Positions 9,585-19,809 are shown, counted from the first letter of the stretch. The stretch: 64,000 nucleotides of DNA from Paenibacillus pasadenensis (GCF_023715725.1 NZ_JAMBOT010000001.1:310001-374000), one strand, 5' to 3'. The notes: a model not told the origin generated them from the sequence alone. Made by a program: numbers and translations.

Positions 9585-10712
9585 CTACAATGCCATATAT
9601 ATGGAACCGTTATGCAGTTCAATCTTACGTTTTAAACATAAATTTATCAGAACTGTCTGCAAAAGTCCAAAAGCCATGTCGGAAGCCTCATACAATCTGT
9701 CGGCGGAACGCGGTTCCTCTTGAATAAATGAGAAAATCCGCTGTTCGTCCGCTGTCAGTTCCGGCTCGACTTCCAGCTTGCTGGACTGAGCTTGCAGCGG
9801 CTTGGCAAGATGCCGGAAATCTTCGGCTATTTGCTCTCCTCCAGTAACAAGCTGCGCTCTTCCTTCACGGATCAAACCGTTGCAGCCTGCGCTTTTGGGC
9901 GAATTGACAGGACCGGGAACCGCATAAACCTCACGATTCATCTCCAGCGCCTGATCAGCCGTAATTAGCGAGCCGCTGCCTGCTGCGGCTTCAATAACAA
10001 GGGTGCCAAGCGACAATCCCGCAATGATGCGGTTACGCTGCGGGAACATGCCGGGCTTGACCGGGGTTCCAATCGGGAACTCCGACAGCAGCAGACCATC
10101 GTTTGCAATCCGGCGGTAGAGCGCCCGATGATCAGGAGGATAAACGGTATCAATCGGCGTTCCCAAAACGGCAATCGTGCCTCCGCCGGAATCCATTGCA
10201 GCGAGATGGGAAATTCCGTCGATGCCTTTGGCCATCCCGCTAACGATGACGTAGCCGATACTGGCCAGCTCCGCCGAAAATTTCGAAGCCGACTGTTTTC
10301 CATATGCGGTCGGGCCTCGCGTCCCGACAATGGACAAACAGGGTCCGCTCAGCAGCTCCAGCCTTCCGATCGCATACAACACCCAGGGCGGCTGAGGAAT
10401 TTGCTTCAGCAGCTCGGGGTATTCCGCATCTAGCACGGTTATTCTCGTTCCGCCGCGCGCTTTGAACTCCGCTTCCCAACCGGGTGTATAGGAATCTGCA
10501 ATGCGTTTGGCAGCTTCTCCAGCATACTGATTCCGAATCCCCGCACGCTCCAATTGCTCCGTCGTCACTTGATTCCTGAACCAGCAGCCGGCCTGTACGG
10601 CGCGGTTAACGGACTGCCAGCCGATGCCGGGCGTTTCATGCATGCGAATAAGAAACGCGCGCGCCCGCTCGCGTTGCTCGCCATTCATTTCCAATTCGGA
10701 TAATTCAATCAT
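9585..10712 (-). CDS. dprA: DNA-processing protein DprA (Smf)
   Basis: The 375-residue protein has an N-terminal helical SAM-like region, a central Rossmann-like fold (IVGTRGPTAYGKQSASKF, VSGMAKGIDGISHLAAM, GPVNSPKSAGCNGLIREG) and a C-terminal winged-helix domain from about residue 310. DprA protects incoming single-stranded DNA and loads RecA during natural transformation. Its presence here reflects conserved synteny and does not by itself show that the host is competent. Confidence 0.95.
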   Translation of the reverse strand: MIELSELEMNGEQRERARAFLIRMHETPGIGWQSVNRAVQAGCWFRNQVTTEQLERAGIRNQYAGEAAKRIADSYTPGWEAEFKARGGTRITVLDAEYPELLKQIPQPPWVLYAIGRLELLSGPCLSIVGTRGPTAYGKQSASKFSAELASIGYVIVSGMAKGIDGISHLAAMDSGGGTIAVLGTPIDTVYPPDHRALYRRIANDGLLLSEFPIGTPVKPGMFPQRNRIIAGLSLGTLVIEAAAGSGSLITADQALEMNREVYAVPGPVNSPKSAGCNGLIREGRAQLVTGGEQIAEDFRHLAKPLQAQSSKLEVEPELTADEQRIFSFIQEEPRSADRLYEASDMAFGLLQTVLINLCLKRKIELHNGSIYMAL

Positions 10713-10828
10713 GGGCTTCCCGTCCTTTATCTACTATTAAAAAGTACGGTACTTGCGCCCTACCCTATTGTGGGGCACAGGGAAACAGATTGCAAGCGCC
10801 GCCGTTTTGGAACAACCGGACAACAAAA

Positions 10829-10868
10829 AAGCAGCCTTCCTCTCCCGTAAGGGAGAAGAAGGCTGCTT
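10829..10868 (-). terminator. Intrinsic terminator downstream of sucD
   Basis: A long stem (AAGCAGCCTTC paired with GAAGGCTGCTT, plus an inner CTCCC/GGGAG stem) is followed on the minus strand by a run of six T. It separates sucCD from dprA. Confidence 0.9.
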
Positions 10869-10893
10869 GCCTTCTTCGGGTATACGCTGCGGT

Positions 10894-11823
10894 TTAGTGC
10901 GTTTTGCACTTCTCCAGCAGTCCTTTTTCCTCCAGAACGCCAACAAGTGTGGAGCCCATGTCGGACGGAGTCGGAGCAACCTTGATGCCGCACGCTTCGA
11001 GCGTTGCGATTTTTTCGGATGCCGTTCCTTTGCCGCCGGAAATGATTGCGCCAGCATGTCCCATGCGTTTGCCCGGAGGGGCCGTAGCGCCGCCGATGAA
11101 GCCGACAACCGGCTTAGTCATGTTCGCTTTGATCCACTCGGCTGCTTCTTCCTCAGCCGTGCCGCCGATCTCGCCGATCATGATAACCGCATAGGTGTCC
11201 GGATCTTCATTGAACAGGCTCAGAATGTCGATGAACTCGGAGCCTTTAACCGGGTCGCCGCCGATACCGACTGCGGTCGATTGGCCGATGCCGCGAGTCG
11301 TCAGCTGATGAACCGCCTCATAAGTGAGCGTTCCCGAGCGGGAAACGACGCCTACATGGCCTTTTCTGTGGATATATCCCGGCATGATGCCGATTTTGAT
11401 CTCGTCCGGCGTAATAACGCCTGGGCAGTTCGGCCCGATCAGGCGGGTTTTTTTGCCTTCCATGTAACGCTTCACGCGTACCATGTCCAGCACCGGAATG
11501 CCTTCCGTAATACAGATGACAAGATCAAGCTCAGCCTCTACCGCTTCCATGATGGAGTCGGCCGCAAACGCTGGCGGAACGTAAATAACGGATACGGTAG
11601 CGCCCGTAGCGTCAACTGCCTCGCGCACCGTATTGAAAACCGGCAGGGATTTCGTATCGCCGTTTTCCAGCGTGATGTCTACGTTTGTGCCGCCTTTGCC
11701 CGGGGTCACGCCGCCGACCATTTGGGTGCCGTAGTCAAGAGCGCCCTTCGTATGGAACAAACCGGTTTGGCCGGTAATGCCCTGGGTGATCACTTTGGTA
11801 TCTTTGTTGATCAAAATGCTCAT
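10894..11823 (-). CDS. sucD: Succinyl-CoA synthetase (ADP-forming), alpha subunit
   Basis: The 309-residue subunit has the CoA-binding N-terminal Rossmann domain ([20 protein letters not shown]) and the phosphohistidine loop with the catalytic His in [16 protein letters not shown]. With SucC it makes the TCA-cycle substrate-level phosphorylation complex that interconverts succinyl-CoA and succinate. It follows sucC by 49 bp and ends before a strong terminator, so sucC-sucD is a two-gene operon. Confidence 0.98.
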   Translation of the reverse strand: MSILINKDTKVITQGITGQTGLFHTKGALDYGTQMVGGVTPGKGGTNVDITLENGDTKSLPVFNTVREAVDATGATVSVIYVPPAFAADSIMEAVEAELDLVICITEGIPVLDMVRVKRYMEGKKTRLIGPNCPGVITPDEIKIGIMPGYIHRKGHVGVVSRSGTLTYEAVHQLTTRGIGQSTAVGIGGDPVKGSEFIDILSLFNEDPDTYAVIMIGEIGGTAEEEAAEWIKANMTKPVVGFIGGATAPPGKRMGHAGAIISGGKGTASEKIATLEACGIKVAPTPSDMGSTLVGVLEEKGLLEKCKTH

Positions 11824-11872
11824 CGCAAATTCACATCCCCTAACAGAATTCGTATCTGCAGCCCCAAGGGCA

Positions 11873-13033
11873 TTATTTCACGAGCGCAACGATTTTTTGG
11901 GCGCCGTCGGACATGCTGTCCGCCGCAACCAGGTTCAGGCCGGATTCGTTCAGAATCTGTTTGCCGAGCTCCACGTTTGTGCCTTCCAGACGTACAACGA
12001 GCGGACGCTGCAGGCCAAGCTCGCGGGCAGCCGCGACAACGCCTTCCGCAATGACGTCGCAGCGCATAATTCCGCCAAAGATATTGACGAAAATGCCTTT
12101 TACGTTGTCATCGGAAAGCAGAATTTTGAACGCCTCGGTTACTTTCTCCTTCGTCGCACCGCCCCCTACGTCCAGGAAGTTAGCCGGTTCGCCGCCGAAG
12201 TGCTTGATGATGTCCATCGTAGCCATGGCCAGGCCTGCGCCGTTAACCATACAGCCGATGTTGCCGTCAAGCGCGATGTAGCTGAGATCGTACTTGGAAG
12301 CTTCGATTTCTTTTGCATCCTCTTCGTCGAGGTCGCGCAGCGCCTGAATGTCCTTGTGGCGGTACAGCGCGTTGGAATCGAAGTTCAGTTTGGCGTCAAG
12401 CGCCATGACATTGCCGTCACCCGTCACAACAAGCGGGTTGATCTCGGCAATGGAGCAATCCTTCTCTACAAACGCCGTGTAAAGAGCCGTCATGAACTGA
12501 ACCGTTTTGCGGATGAGCTCTTTCGGAATATTGATAGCGTATGCAAGACGCTGAGCCTGGAACGGCAGCAGTCCTACAGCCGGATCAACCACTTCTTTAA
12601 TGATTTTCTCCGGGGAATGCTCGGCCACTTCCTCGATGTCCATGCCGCCTTCTTCCGACGCCATCATAACGACGCAGCCGGTTGCGCGGTCGACAACTAC
12701 GCCGACATAATATTCCTTCTTGATGTCGCAGCCCTGCTCGATCAGCAGGCGCTTCACTTCCTTGCCTTCCGGACCCGTCTGGTGAGTGACAAGCACTTTG
12801 CCCAGAATCTCGGATGCGTATGCGCGCACCTCATCCAGATTCTTTGCAACCTTGACGCCGCCTGCTTTACCGCGGCCGCCAGCGTGGATCTGCGCCTTGA
12901 CCACAACTACGGAGGTTCCCAGTTCCTTGGCTGCTTCGACAGCCTCGTCCACTGTGAAGGCAACTTTGCCCTCAGGGACTACAACCCCGTATTGTTTCAA
13001 GACTTCTTTGCCTTGATACTCATGAATATTCAT
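11873..13033 (-). CDS. sucC: Succinyl-CoA synthetase (ADP-forming), beta subunit
   Basis: The 386-residue subunit starts [17 protein letters not shown], the canonical SucC opening, and has the ATP-grasp fold ([20 protein letters not shown]) and the nucleotide/Mg segment [20 protein letters not shown]. It binds nucleotide and, with SucD, catalyses the succinyl-CoA synthetase reaction in the cytoplasm. An extended -10 promoter is visible upstream. Length and motifs are normal. Confidence 0.98.
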   Translation of the reverse strand: MNIHEYQGKEVLKQYGVVVPEGKVAFTVDEAVEAAKELGTSVVVVKAQIHAGGRGKAGGVKVAKNLDEVRAYASEILGKVLVTHQTGPEGKEVKRLLIEQGCDIKKEYYVGVVVDRATGCVVMMASEEGGMDIEEVAEHSPEKIIKEVVDPAVGLLPFQAQRLAYAINIPKELIRKTVQFMTALYTAFVEKDCSIAEINPLVVTGDGNVMALDAKLNFDSNALYRHKDIQALRDLDEEDAKEIEASKYDLSYIALDGNIGCMVNGAGLAMATMDIIKHFGGEPANFLDVGGGATKEKVTEAFKILLSDDNVKGIFVNIFGGIMRCDVIAEGVVAAARELGLQRPLVVRLEGTNVELGKQILNESGLNLVAADSMSDGAQKIVALVK

Positions 13034-13096
13034 TCACGACATCCTCCAATCCTCTGACTCAGGTGGAACAGCTAGGAAACAAACAAACATCTGTCA

Positions 13097-13105
13097 TTAT
13101 AGCAC
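13097..13105 (-). promoter_or_regulatory. Extended -10 promoter element for sucC
   Basis: On the minus strand TGCTATAAT is a perfect extended -10 (TGn-TATAAT). The -35 region is poor. It lies about 65 bp upstream of the sucC start. Confidence 0.6.
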
Positions 13106-13182
13106 ACACTTCGACGTGATTCCTCCAAATCATATATTAAATTATTTTTTCATTTTGACAAAACGATTCAATCAGGTCCGTA

Positions 13183-13211
13183 TTGACAAGGAGTTCCATC
13201 TGCCCTATCCT
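13183..13211 (+). promoter_or_regulatory. Sigma-A promoter for comM
   Basis: TTGACA at 13183-13188 and TATCCT at 13206-13211 are separated by 17 bp. It points at comM, with a leader of about 115 nt. The leader contains a small GAAGTG/CACCTTC hairpin near 13281-13300 of unknown role. Confidence 0.65.
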
Positions 13212-13331
13212 TTAGCTGACCTTAGGTTTTACCCAGGGAACTACTAGTAATAAGGCTTATTCATAACGCTTTGCGAGTTGGGAAGTGAGGAAGCACCTTC
13301 GCCCGTTTATTTGGGGAGGGTGTTTTTTGTC

Positions 13332-14924
13332 ATGTCCACTATGTCCTACAGCAAATTGACAAGCGCCAGCGTGCAAGGCGTTGACGGCTGCGCGATCGCC
13401 GTAGAGGTTGATCTGGCCAGCGGCTTGCCGCAAATTAACGTTGTCGGACTGCCCGATCCTTCCGTCCGCGAGTCGGTGGAGCGGGTTCGGGCGGCGCTGC
13501 GCAACAGCGGCTTCCAGTTTCCGATGCAGCGCATTACGGTCAATCTAGCTCCGGCGGATATCCGCAAGGAAGGCACCGCGTACGATTTAGCGATTGCAGC
13601 GGCGATTTTAATCGCAAGCGCCCAGCTGCAGGAGCGCCACTTCAAAGATACACTCGTCATCGGCGAGCTTGCGCTAAGCGGCGAGCTTTGCCGCGTGCCA
13701 GGCGTGCTGCCAATGGCGGAAGCCGCCCGTCGTATCGGCATGAAGCGGATTTTGCTGCCTGCCGGAAATGCGGCCGAGGCAGCGCTTATTAGCGGCATGG
13801 AAGTTTACGCAGCGAGCAGTCTCAAACAGCTGGCTGAATGCTGCCGCGAGGCGGAAGGCTGGGACAGTTTATTATGGCGCGGTGATGAAAGGCCGAAGAG
13901 CAGCAGCGCAGAGTCCGTCAACGCTTCTGCAACAGATTCGGTTTGGGCAGAAAACCGCCTCGATTATTCCGATGTGTTAGGACAGCATGCAGCCAAACGG
14001 GCTCTCGCCATCGCCGCAGCCGGCCGCCACAATATATTACTGTCCGGTCCGCCTGGCACTGGAAAAACGATGCTGATCCGCAGGCTGCCCGGCATTCTTC
14101 CGCCGATGTCCGACGAGGAATCACTGGAGGTGACCAAAATATACAGCGTCGCCGGCAAGCTTGCCCGGCTGGACACGCTCATTACCGAGCGGCCGTTCCG
14201 TTCGCCGCATCATACTATTTCTGCCGGAGGCCTTGTCGGCGGCGGCTCCATCCCCCGCCCCGGCGAAGTTACGCTGGCGCATCGCGGCGTGCTGTTTCTC
14301 GACGAGCTGCCGGAATTCCCGCGCGCGGCGCTGGAGTCGCTCCGTCAGCCGCTGGAGGACCGGGAGGTCACGCTGGCGCGGGCCCGCGCCGTATATCGCT
14401 TTCCCGCTTCCTTTCAGCTTGCGGCTTCCATGAATCCTTGCCCGTGCGGCTTTCTTGGCGCTACCGCCGGCGGCGCTCAAGGCCAGCCGGAATGCAGCTG
14501 CTCGCAAACCGCCATCGACCGGTACCGTTCGCGCATTTCCGGCCCCATGCTGGATCGAATCGACCTGCTCGTTGAGGTGCAGCGCCCGGAATCGATAGAC
14601 AGCGCTCAGTCCGGGATGAGCACCGCCGATATGCGTGCGCTCGTACAGCGCGCCATTCAGGCGCAGCAAAAACGCCGGCCCGGGTTCGACGTGCTGTGGA
14701 ACGGCGAATTGTCTGGCGTTGCACTGCGCCGGGCGGCTTCTCTGCAGCCGGAAGCGTCGAATCTGCTGCAGCAAGCATTTGACAGGCTCGGCATCAGCCT
14801 GCGCGCCCGCGACCGGATTTTGAAGCTGTCCCGCACCATTGCCGATATGGAAGGCTGTGAAGTGATTGAGGCCTCTCATGTGGCGGAGGCGATTCAATAC
14901 CGGAGGCTGCCCGGCTGGAGTTGA
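13332..14924 (+). CDS. comM: YifB/ComM-family Mg chelatase-like AAA ATPase
   Basis: About 530 residues. It has an N-terminal Lon-protease-S5-like domain (EVDLASGLPQINVVGLPDPS), a central AAA domain with Walker A GPPGTGKTMLIRRLP and Walker B GVLFLDELPEF, and a C-terminal lid. ComM homologues drive branch migration of recombination intermediates during natural transformation in Gram-negatives; the role in Bacillota is less clear. The ATG at 13332 follows GGGGAGGG; a second ATG at 13341 is possible. It is the only plus-strand gene in the first 37 kb and interrupts the yraN-sucC synteny. Confidence 0.9.
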   Translation: MSTMSYSKLTSASVQGVDGCAIAVEVDLASGLPQINVVGLPDPSVRESVERVRAALRNSGFQFPMQRITVNLAPADIRKEGTAYDLAIAAAILIASAQLQERHFKDTLVIGELALSGELCRVPGVLPMAEAARRIGMKRILLPAGNAAEAALISGMEVYAASSLKQLAECCREAEGWDSLLWRGDERPKSSSAESVNASATDSVWAENRLDYSDVLGQHAAKRALAIAAAGRHNILLSGPPGTGKTMLIRRLPGILPPMSDEESLEVTKIYSVAGKLARLDTLITERPFRSPHHTISAGGLVGGGSIPRPGEVTLAHRGVLFLDELPEFPRAALESLRQPLEDREVTLARARAVYRFPASFQLAASMNPCPCGFLGATAGGAQGQPECSCSQTAIDRYRSRISGPMLDRIDLLVEVQRPESIDSAQSGMSTADMRALVQRAIQAQQKRRPGFDVLWNGELSGVALRRAASLQPEASNLLQQAFDRLGISLRARDRILKLSRTIADMEGCEVIEASHVAEAIQYRRLPGWS

Positions 14925-14969
14925 ATGCTAGCTTCAGAGATAAGTTATACCCAATCAGTTAAATATTAA

Positions 14970-15012
14970 AAAAGCATCCACTTCCGCGTACGATGCGGCT
15001 TGGATGCTTTTT
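14970..15012. terminator. Bidirectional terminator between comM and yraN
   Basis: AAAAGCATCCA pairs with TGGATGCTTTT across a 20-nt loop, with A-tract on the left and T-tract on the right. It can end both the rightward comM transcript and the leftward ylqG-ylqH-yraN transcript. Confidence 0.85.
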
Positions 15013-15030
15013 TAGTCTTAATGGACTGGA

Positions 15031-15483
15031 TTAAAAAGCTTGGCGGACATAAACGATGTCCTCCACCCTCTGTCCGCTGTAATCAAGCGTTACCGCCGCT
15101 GCGTCAAAGCGAATGTTTCCGCTCCAGCCCTTTTGCTGCACATACACAGATGCGACAAGGCGCACCTTCTGCTGCTTACGGCTGTGCAGCGCCTCCAACG
15201 CCGTTCCGAAACGGCTTCCGGCACGTGCGGAGCGAACCTCAACAACGACAAGCCGCCCATTGTCCCAGGCGATCAGATCAAGCTCTCCTTGACGGCAGCG
15301 CCAATTGCGCTCGGCGATTTTATAACCTTGCTCCAGCATCCATTCCGCAACGGCGTTTTCGGCAATTTCGCCGGAACGTTTTCTCTGGTCCGGCCGTTTG
15401 CCGACCGGCTGTGAGTCAGTGATGTATTTACTAGAACTAGCGTAACTCTCTTTGCCGCTATCTCTATCCCCTGCCCTATTCAT
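15031..15483 (-). CDS. yraN: YraN family (UPF0102) predicted nuclease
   Basis: The 150-residue protein has the UPF0102 restriction-endonuclease-like core: AENAVAEWMLEQGYKIAERN, the acidic GELDLIAWDNGRLVVVEVRS (E-x-D...ExR in place of the usual ExK), and the C-terminal VRFDAAAVTLD-like strand. The family is widespread but its cellular role is not established. Its ATG overlaps the stop of ylqH in an ATGA, which supports this start even though the first 35 residues look disordered. It is the last gene of the ylqG-ylqH-yraN unit. Confidence 0.85.
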   Translation of the reverse strand: MNRAGDRDSGKESYASSSKYITDSQPVGKRPDQRKRSGEIAENAVAEWMLEQGYKIAERNWRCRQGELDLIAWDNGRLVVVEVRSARAGSRFGTALEALHSRKQQKVRLVASVYVQQKGWSGNIRFDAAAVTLDYSGQRVEDIVYVRQAF

Positions 15484-15857
15484 AAACGTCCTTGTTGGTG
15501 AGCATTCGTTCCCGCCTCATCCTGAAACGACCGCGCCTCACGATCCGTTCTGTAGATAAAACTCAGTACTTCCGCTACCAGCTCGTACAGCTCGGGCGGT
15601 ATTTGCTGGTCGAGATCAAGCTTGGACAATACCTCCACCAAAGAGCGGTCTTCCTGCACCGGCACGCCATTTTCCCTTGCTCGCTGTACAATTTCTTCCG
15701 CCAAGTTCCCTTTGCCCTTTGCGGTAACAGTCGGAGCACCGTCAACAGGATTGTATTTGAGAGCGACCGCTTTACGCGGCGGTTCAGCCTTTTCTCCGGC
15801 TGGCTTCAAATCGCGCTGTCCCTCGATTTTGCCGTAAGTCTGCTCATTTCCGCTCAT
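15480..15857 (-). CDS. ylqH: FlhB C-terminal-domain-like protein (YlqH type)
   Basis: About 125 residues. It resembles only the cytoplasmic tail of the flagellar export gate FlhB/YscU: VALKYNPVDGAPTVTAKGKG, EEIVQRARENGVPVQEDRSL, and a tail ending SFIYRTDREA. No membrane segments are present and the FlhB NPTH autocleavage site is replaced by NPVD. Start and stop each overlap the neighbours by ATGA, so it is translationally coupled to the FliK-like gene before it. It corresponds in position to B. subtilis ylqH. A role in an export substrate switch is suggested by homology only. Confidence 0.85.
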   Translation of the reverse strand: MSGNEQTYGKIEGQRDLKPAGEKAEPPRKAVALKYNPVDGAPTVTAKGKGNLAEEIVQRARENGVPVQEDRSLVEVLSKLDLDQQIPPELYELVAEVLSFIYRTDREARSFQDEAGTNAHQQGRL

Positions 15858-18004
15858 ACTTTGAGATCCACCCCACGGTAAACATCCTGACTCCACTGCG
15901 ACGGGACGCTGCTCTTTCCAGACTCTCCTGCTTGATTGCCTTCCATCTGCACCGCTGGTTTCGGTTCCACAGCGCGAAGGCCCAGCAGACGGTAGCCGGA
16001 TTCCTGAAGCCGATTATTCAACTCAGGCCTGCCAGCCTCCAGCAGCTGAGGGATGACTGGATTAGCCCCATATACCGTCAATGACACCACTTTATCGACA
16101 ACATGCACGTCAATTGCAGTTGTGCCAAGCGAGCTGAGCTCAAGCTGGAACAGCAGCCTGCAGTTAGCTGCGTCTACGGCTCCTTTGCCGCCGCGGCGCG
16201 TCTGAACTTGGATTGTAGCCGTGGACTCACCGTCCGGCGTCTTGATCGGAAGCTGCAAGCTTAACTGAGAAAAGAAAATCCCGCTTCGCTCCGGCGAAAG
16301 CAGCAGCTGCTGGCCGGTAATTTGCTGCATCAGTTGATTGCCCGCTTCTTTCACCGCTGCAGGGACGTCAGGCTGCTCAAGCAGCTGAAGCAGAGCCGCC
16401 TTCAATGTCACTTCGCTCTGCCCTTCCGCCAAAGCGCCAGCTGGCAATGCAAAGGCAGCAGCTGCTCTTGCTTCAGATGAAGTGATCCTTTCGTTTAAGG
16501 CGGGTGCGGATTTGCCCGCAGCAGCCTCTGATTCACCGTCCGTTAAGTTATCGCCGGTTCTGACGCTGCCTGGAGCGTCTGCTTTCATGGCCTGCTGCGT
16601 TCCTGTTTGGGGGGCAGAGGCGGCAGCACCAGCCGATTTACCGGCGGCAGCTGAATCAGCGGCGTTCCCAGAATATGAACCCCCGGCAGCAGCCCGCTGT
16701 GCAGTCTCTGCGGCTGGCTCAGTTGGCGACCCCACCGGTAATCGGGCTGCCGTTCGAATGATCTGGCCATCAACCGTCCTGCTGCCAGCATTGGCTGCAG
16801 TCTCATCTCCAACAGGTTGCGCAGCATGACCGTGGTTGGCAGGCTGAGAGGTCCCTGTACGCGGCTCGCCTGCTCCTTTTGGCTGCTGAGCAGGAAGCTC
16901 TAATAAAGCATGTTCATGAGAAGTACCCATCCATTGCAAAAATGCTTTAACCGATGCGGCTGTCCCTTGCGCCCCGCCGCCAGCAGGGCTGGCAGCAGCA
17001 GACAATGCCGGTTTATCTCCGCCTCGCATCAACTCTGTCCGGGGTTCGGCTGGAGCGGCTTCATTTGCAGCAGCTTCTGATGCGGTCAAACCAGAAGGCG
17101 GCAAGCTGCTAGCACTTATCTGCTTTGCACCAACAGCTTCATTTGGATCTGCTTTACCAGCAATCCCAGCTTGGTTTCCTCGCTCTGTATGAGGCGCAAT
17201 CCACCCCCCGCCCTCTTTCAACAGAGTCAACAGCCTCGCGGCGACTTCTCCCCCGCTTGAAGCGGACGCCACTCCGTTTGCCGCCGGTACGTTTCCTTCA
17301 AGCTGTGAAGAACGCAGTGTCAGCTCACCCGCTCCTGCCGGCCCTCCAGCAGTGCCTGGCGCCGCAGCTGAGGCAGGTTGAGCCACGACTCCCGCCTGCC
17401 GGCTGCCTGCCCAAGCTTCCAGCTCCTGCTGGAGCTTGCCGAGCAATTCGTGAACCGGAGGTCCCGACATCGCTTGTCGCAGTGCAAGCAATGTCTCTTG
17501 AGTCACCGGCAAACCCCGCTGAATTGCAGAAGCTGCTGCCCGCAGCCATTCGGCTGCATCCGCCCCTTCCGGCTTCAGCGCTGCTGCCGTGGCGACTGCG
17601 GCAGCCGTCTCGCGAGTTAGCGGCAGCCCAGCCGCACGCAGCTCCTTAAGCAGTGCAGCAGCGCCGCTATCCTTGCCCGGCAACCCAAGCTTGGCAGCTA
17701 GCTCCTTCCACTGCTCCAATTCCGGCTCACCTGTTCCTTTAGCCGTTTTATCTGCCAGCTTCAGCAGCAGCAATCCTTCCGGCGTCTCTCCTTGCACTTG
17801 AAGCGAAGCCGTCTGGCCTGCTTTTAACGGCGTTTCCAGCTTGGCAACAAGCTGGTTGTCCCCAATTTGCAGCAAAGCCTCGTTAGCTCCAGGCCCTGCC
17901 TCAACAACCGTTGCCCGCACCGTCTGTCCCGGCCTCAGCTCCAATACCCGGTTGGCGGCAGGCTGAATGTCCCCGACCAGCTTCATAAACGATCCGATAT
18001 TCAT
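15854..18004 (-). CDS. ylqG: FliK-like (hook-length control C-domain) protein, YlqG type
   Basis: The 716-residue protein has a globular start (about residues 1-90, GDIQPAANRVLELRPGQTVR), a very long Ala/Gly/Pro/Glu-rich low-complexity middle (about residues 150-530) and a conserved C-terminal domain (FFSQLSLQLPIKTPDGESTA followed by LLFQLELSSLGTTAIDVHVV) that resembles the FliK C-terminal domain. Flagellar FliK measures hook length and contacts FlhB. Here it is coupled to an FlhB-tail-like gene but lies outside the flagellar operon. No signal peptide is visible. Function is inferred, not shown. Confidence 0.8.
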   Translation of the reverse strand: MNIGSFMKLVGDIQPAANRVLELRPGQTVRATVVEAGPGANEALLQIGDNQLVAKLETPLKAGQTASLQVQGETPEGLLLLKLADKTAKGTGEPELEQWKELAAKLGLPGKDSGAAALLKELRAAGLPLTRETAAAVATAAALKPEGADAAEWLRAAASAIQRGLPVTQETLLALRQAMSGPPVHELLGKLQQELEAWAGSRQAGVVAQPASAAAPGTAGGPAGAGELTLRSSQLEGNVPAANGVASASSGGEVAARLLTLLKEGGGWIAPHTERGNQAGIAGKADPNEAVGAKQISASSLPPSGLTASEAAANEAAPAEPRTELMRGGDKPALSAAASPAGGGAQGTAASVKAFLQWMGTSHEHALLELPAQQPKGAGEPRTGTSQPANHGHAAQPVGDETAANAGSRTVDGQIIRTAARLPVGSPTEPAAETAQRAAAGGSYSGNAADSAAAGKSAGAAASAPQTGTQQAMKADAPGSVRTGDNLTDGESEAAAGKSAPALNERITSSEARAAAAFALPAGALAEGQSEVTLKAALLQLLEQPDVPAAVKEAGNQLMQQITGQQLLLSPERSGIFFSQLSLQLPIKTPDGESTATIQVQTRRGGKGAVDAANCRLLFQLELSSLGTTAIDVHVVDKVVSLTVYGANPVIPQLLEAGRPELNNRLQESGYRLLGLRAVEPKPAVQMEGNQAGESGKSSVPSQWSQDVYRGVDLKV

Positions 18005-18120
18005 CCCGCAGCCTCCTTTTGACGCGTAATCGGATCTGCCCTCACTCCGATAACGCAGCCTATCTATGCCGTTATATCGACCAAAATCCGCCTAGTTATG
18101 AGCCGTTTTGCATGAAAAAA

Positions 18121-18161
18121 AACCTTGTGAACGTACGCTTCCGCGTCCCCTTCACAAGGTT
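18121..18161 (-). terminator. Intrinsic terminator overlapping the rnhB stop
   Basis: AACCTTGTGAA pairs with TTCACAAGGTT around a 19-nt GC-rich loop, followed by eight T on the minus strand. The upstream arm begins inside the rnhB stop codon, so transcription is cut immediately at the end of the gene, before ylqG. Confidence 0.9.
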
Positions 18162-18894
18162 AGAATAAGGTCTGCTGCTCCTGCGGTAAAATTTTGCCCA
18201 GGAAGGAACGGCGATGCAGCGGCGTCGCCCCGAACTGTGCCAGCGCCTCGCGGTGCATGGCTGTTGCATAACCTTTATGTACGGCAATGCCGTAAGCCGG
18301 ATAGTGCAGATCCCAAACTTCCTTGCACAGCCGGTCGCGTGTCACTTTTGCGATGATAGACGCGGCGCCGATCGACTGGCTCAGCGCGTCGCCATGAATA
18401 ATCCGGGTCTGCGGCAGCTCCAAATCCACTGTCTCGGCATCAATGAGCAGATGCTCCGGCTGCGGATTCAATGCCAACACCGCTTGTTTCATGGCGAGAC
18501 GCGAAGCTTGACGAATATTAATGCGGTCGATTTCCGCCGAATCCACGCGCGCTACTGCCCAAGCAACCGCCGCATCAATGATAACGTTGTAAAGCTGCTC
18601 CCGCTTTTTCTCGGACAGTTTTTTTGAATCATGAACGCCTTCCAAAACAAGGCCAGCCGGCAAAATAACCGCAGCCGCTACAACATCGCCGAATAAACAG
18701 CCGCGTCCAACCTCATCAACGCCGCATACGAACTCCTGTCCATCCGCCCAATGCCGTTTCTCGAACGCAAGCAGATCAACGACGTCCTCATCAGAGGGCC
18801 CGCCCGCTTCCACAGTCTCATCCGATTCAAGCGGCAACAGGTTCTGCTCGTCCTTGACTTGCGCCGAATGCGGCGCCCCTTTGCGGCGGCTCAT
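18160..18894 (-). CDS. rnhB: Ribonuclease HII
   Basis: The 244-residue enzyme has the RNase HII catalytic opening [20 protein letters not shown] (Asp-Glu pair), the [12 protein letters not shown] block and [13 protein letters not shown]. It cleaves RNA in RNA-DNA hybrids and misincorporated ribonucleotides. The usual GRGPLAGPV is here GRGCLFGDV, a small local variation. The first 35 residues are an acidic extension. The ATG overlaps the rbgA stop by 4 bp. Confidence 0.96.
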   Translation of the reverse strand: MSRRKGAPHSAQVKDEQNLLPLESDETVEAGGPSDEDVVDLLAFEKRHWADGQEFVCGVDEVGRGCLFGDVVAAAVILPAGLVLEGVHDSKKLSEKKREQLYNVIIDAAVAWAVARVDSAEIDRINIRQASRLAMKQAVLALNPQPEHLLIDAETVDLELPQTRIIHGDALSQSIGAASIIAKVTRDRLCKEVWDLHYPAYGIAVHKGYATAMHREALAQFGATPLHRRSFLGKILPQEQQTLF

Positions 18895-19769
18895 GACTTT
18901 GCTGCCGGAGGGGCCGCCTCCAGTGTCAGTCGTCCAAGCTTGCCGGCGCGCATTTCGCGCAAAATTATGCCGGATACCTTCTCCAGATCAACCCGTCCGC
19001 CGCTGATCAAGCAGCCGCGGTTGCGGCCGATTTGCTCCATGACGGCAACAATTTGCATGTTATCATCCAGATCAGTCGGCTGCTCATCCAGGCCAAAACG
19101 CTCCTGCATCTCCGGCCAGTACCGCTCAACCAGCACGCGGACCGCAAAATACGCCACGTCCTCAATGTTGAGCACCTGCTCCTTAATTGCTCCGGTCATC
19201 GCCAGCTTGTAACCAACCAACTGATCCTCAAACTTCGGCCACAAAATACCCGGCGTATCCAGCAGCTCCATCTCACTGCCAACCTTAATCCACTGCTGGC
19301 CCTTCGTCACGCCAGGACGGTCGCCGGTAGCTGCGATATGACGGCCAGCCAGCCGGTTGGTCAGCGTCGACTTGCCGACGTTCGGAATACCGACAATTAA
19401 CGCCCGCATCGCACGCGGATTCATGCCCCGGTCCAGCATACGCTGGATTTTGTCGTTCAAAATTTCGCGGACCTTAACGGGAATCTCGTTTACCCGGGAA
19501 CCGGTGGATGAATCGACCGCAATGCTGGGATATCCTTTGGAAGCAAAATAAGCCATCCAGCGGTCAGTTTCCCGGGAGTCAGCGAGATCCGCTTTGTTCA
19601 GCAGAATGAGTCGTGGTTTGCCCCTCAGAATGTCGTCCACCATCGGGTTGCGGCTGGACATAGGAACGCGCGCATCCAGCAGCTCGATGGCAATATCAAT
19701 CAGCTTGAGCTTGTCCTCGATTTGCCTGCGAGCGCGTGTCATATGTCCGGGGAACCACTGAATCGTCAT
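18891..19769 (-). CDS. rbgA: Ribosome biogenesis GTPase RbgA (YlqF)
   Basis: The 292-residue protein is a circularly permuted GTPase: the G4 motif NKADL comes first (about residue 60), then G1 [10 protein letters not shown], then G3 DTPGI. It opens with [20 protein letters not shown], the RbgA hallmark. In B. subtilis it is essential for late 50S subunit maturation. It lies between lepB and rnhB, as in Bacillus. Confidence 0.97.
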   Translation of the reverse strand: MTIQWFPGHMTRARRQIEDKLKLIDIAIELLDARVPMSSRNPMVDDILRGKPRLILLNKADLADSRETDRWMAYFASKGYPSIAVDSSTGSRVNEIPVKVREILNDKIQRMLDRGMNPRAMRALIVGIPNVGKSTLTNRLAGRHIAATGDRPGVTKGQQWIKVGSEMELLDTPGILWPKFEDQLVGYKLAMTGAIKEQVLNIEDVAYFAVRVLVERYWPEMQERFGLDEQPTDLDDNMQIVAVMEQIGRNRGCLISGGRVDLEKVSGIILREMRAGKLGRLTLEAAPPAAKS

Positions 19770-19809
19770 GCGAACACCTCTTTTTAAAAATTGAGGGCAG
19801 GCTCAGCGC

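Noticed and set aside
10753..13057. Long plus-strand frames (433 and 426 codons) antisense to sucD and sucC
   Set aside because: They are mirror frames of two certain genes in GC-biased codons, have no ribosome site, and read as His/Arg/Asp-rich sequence without any motif.
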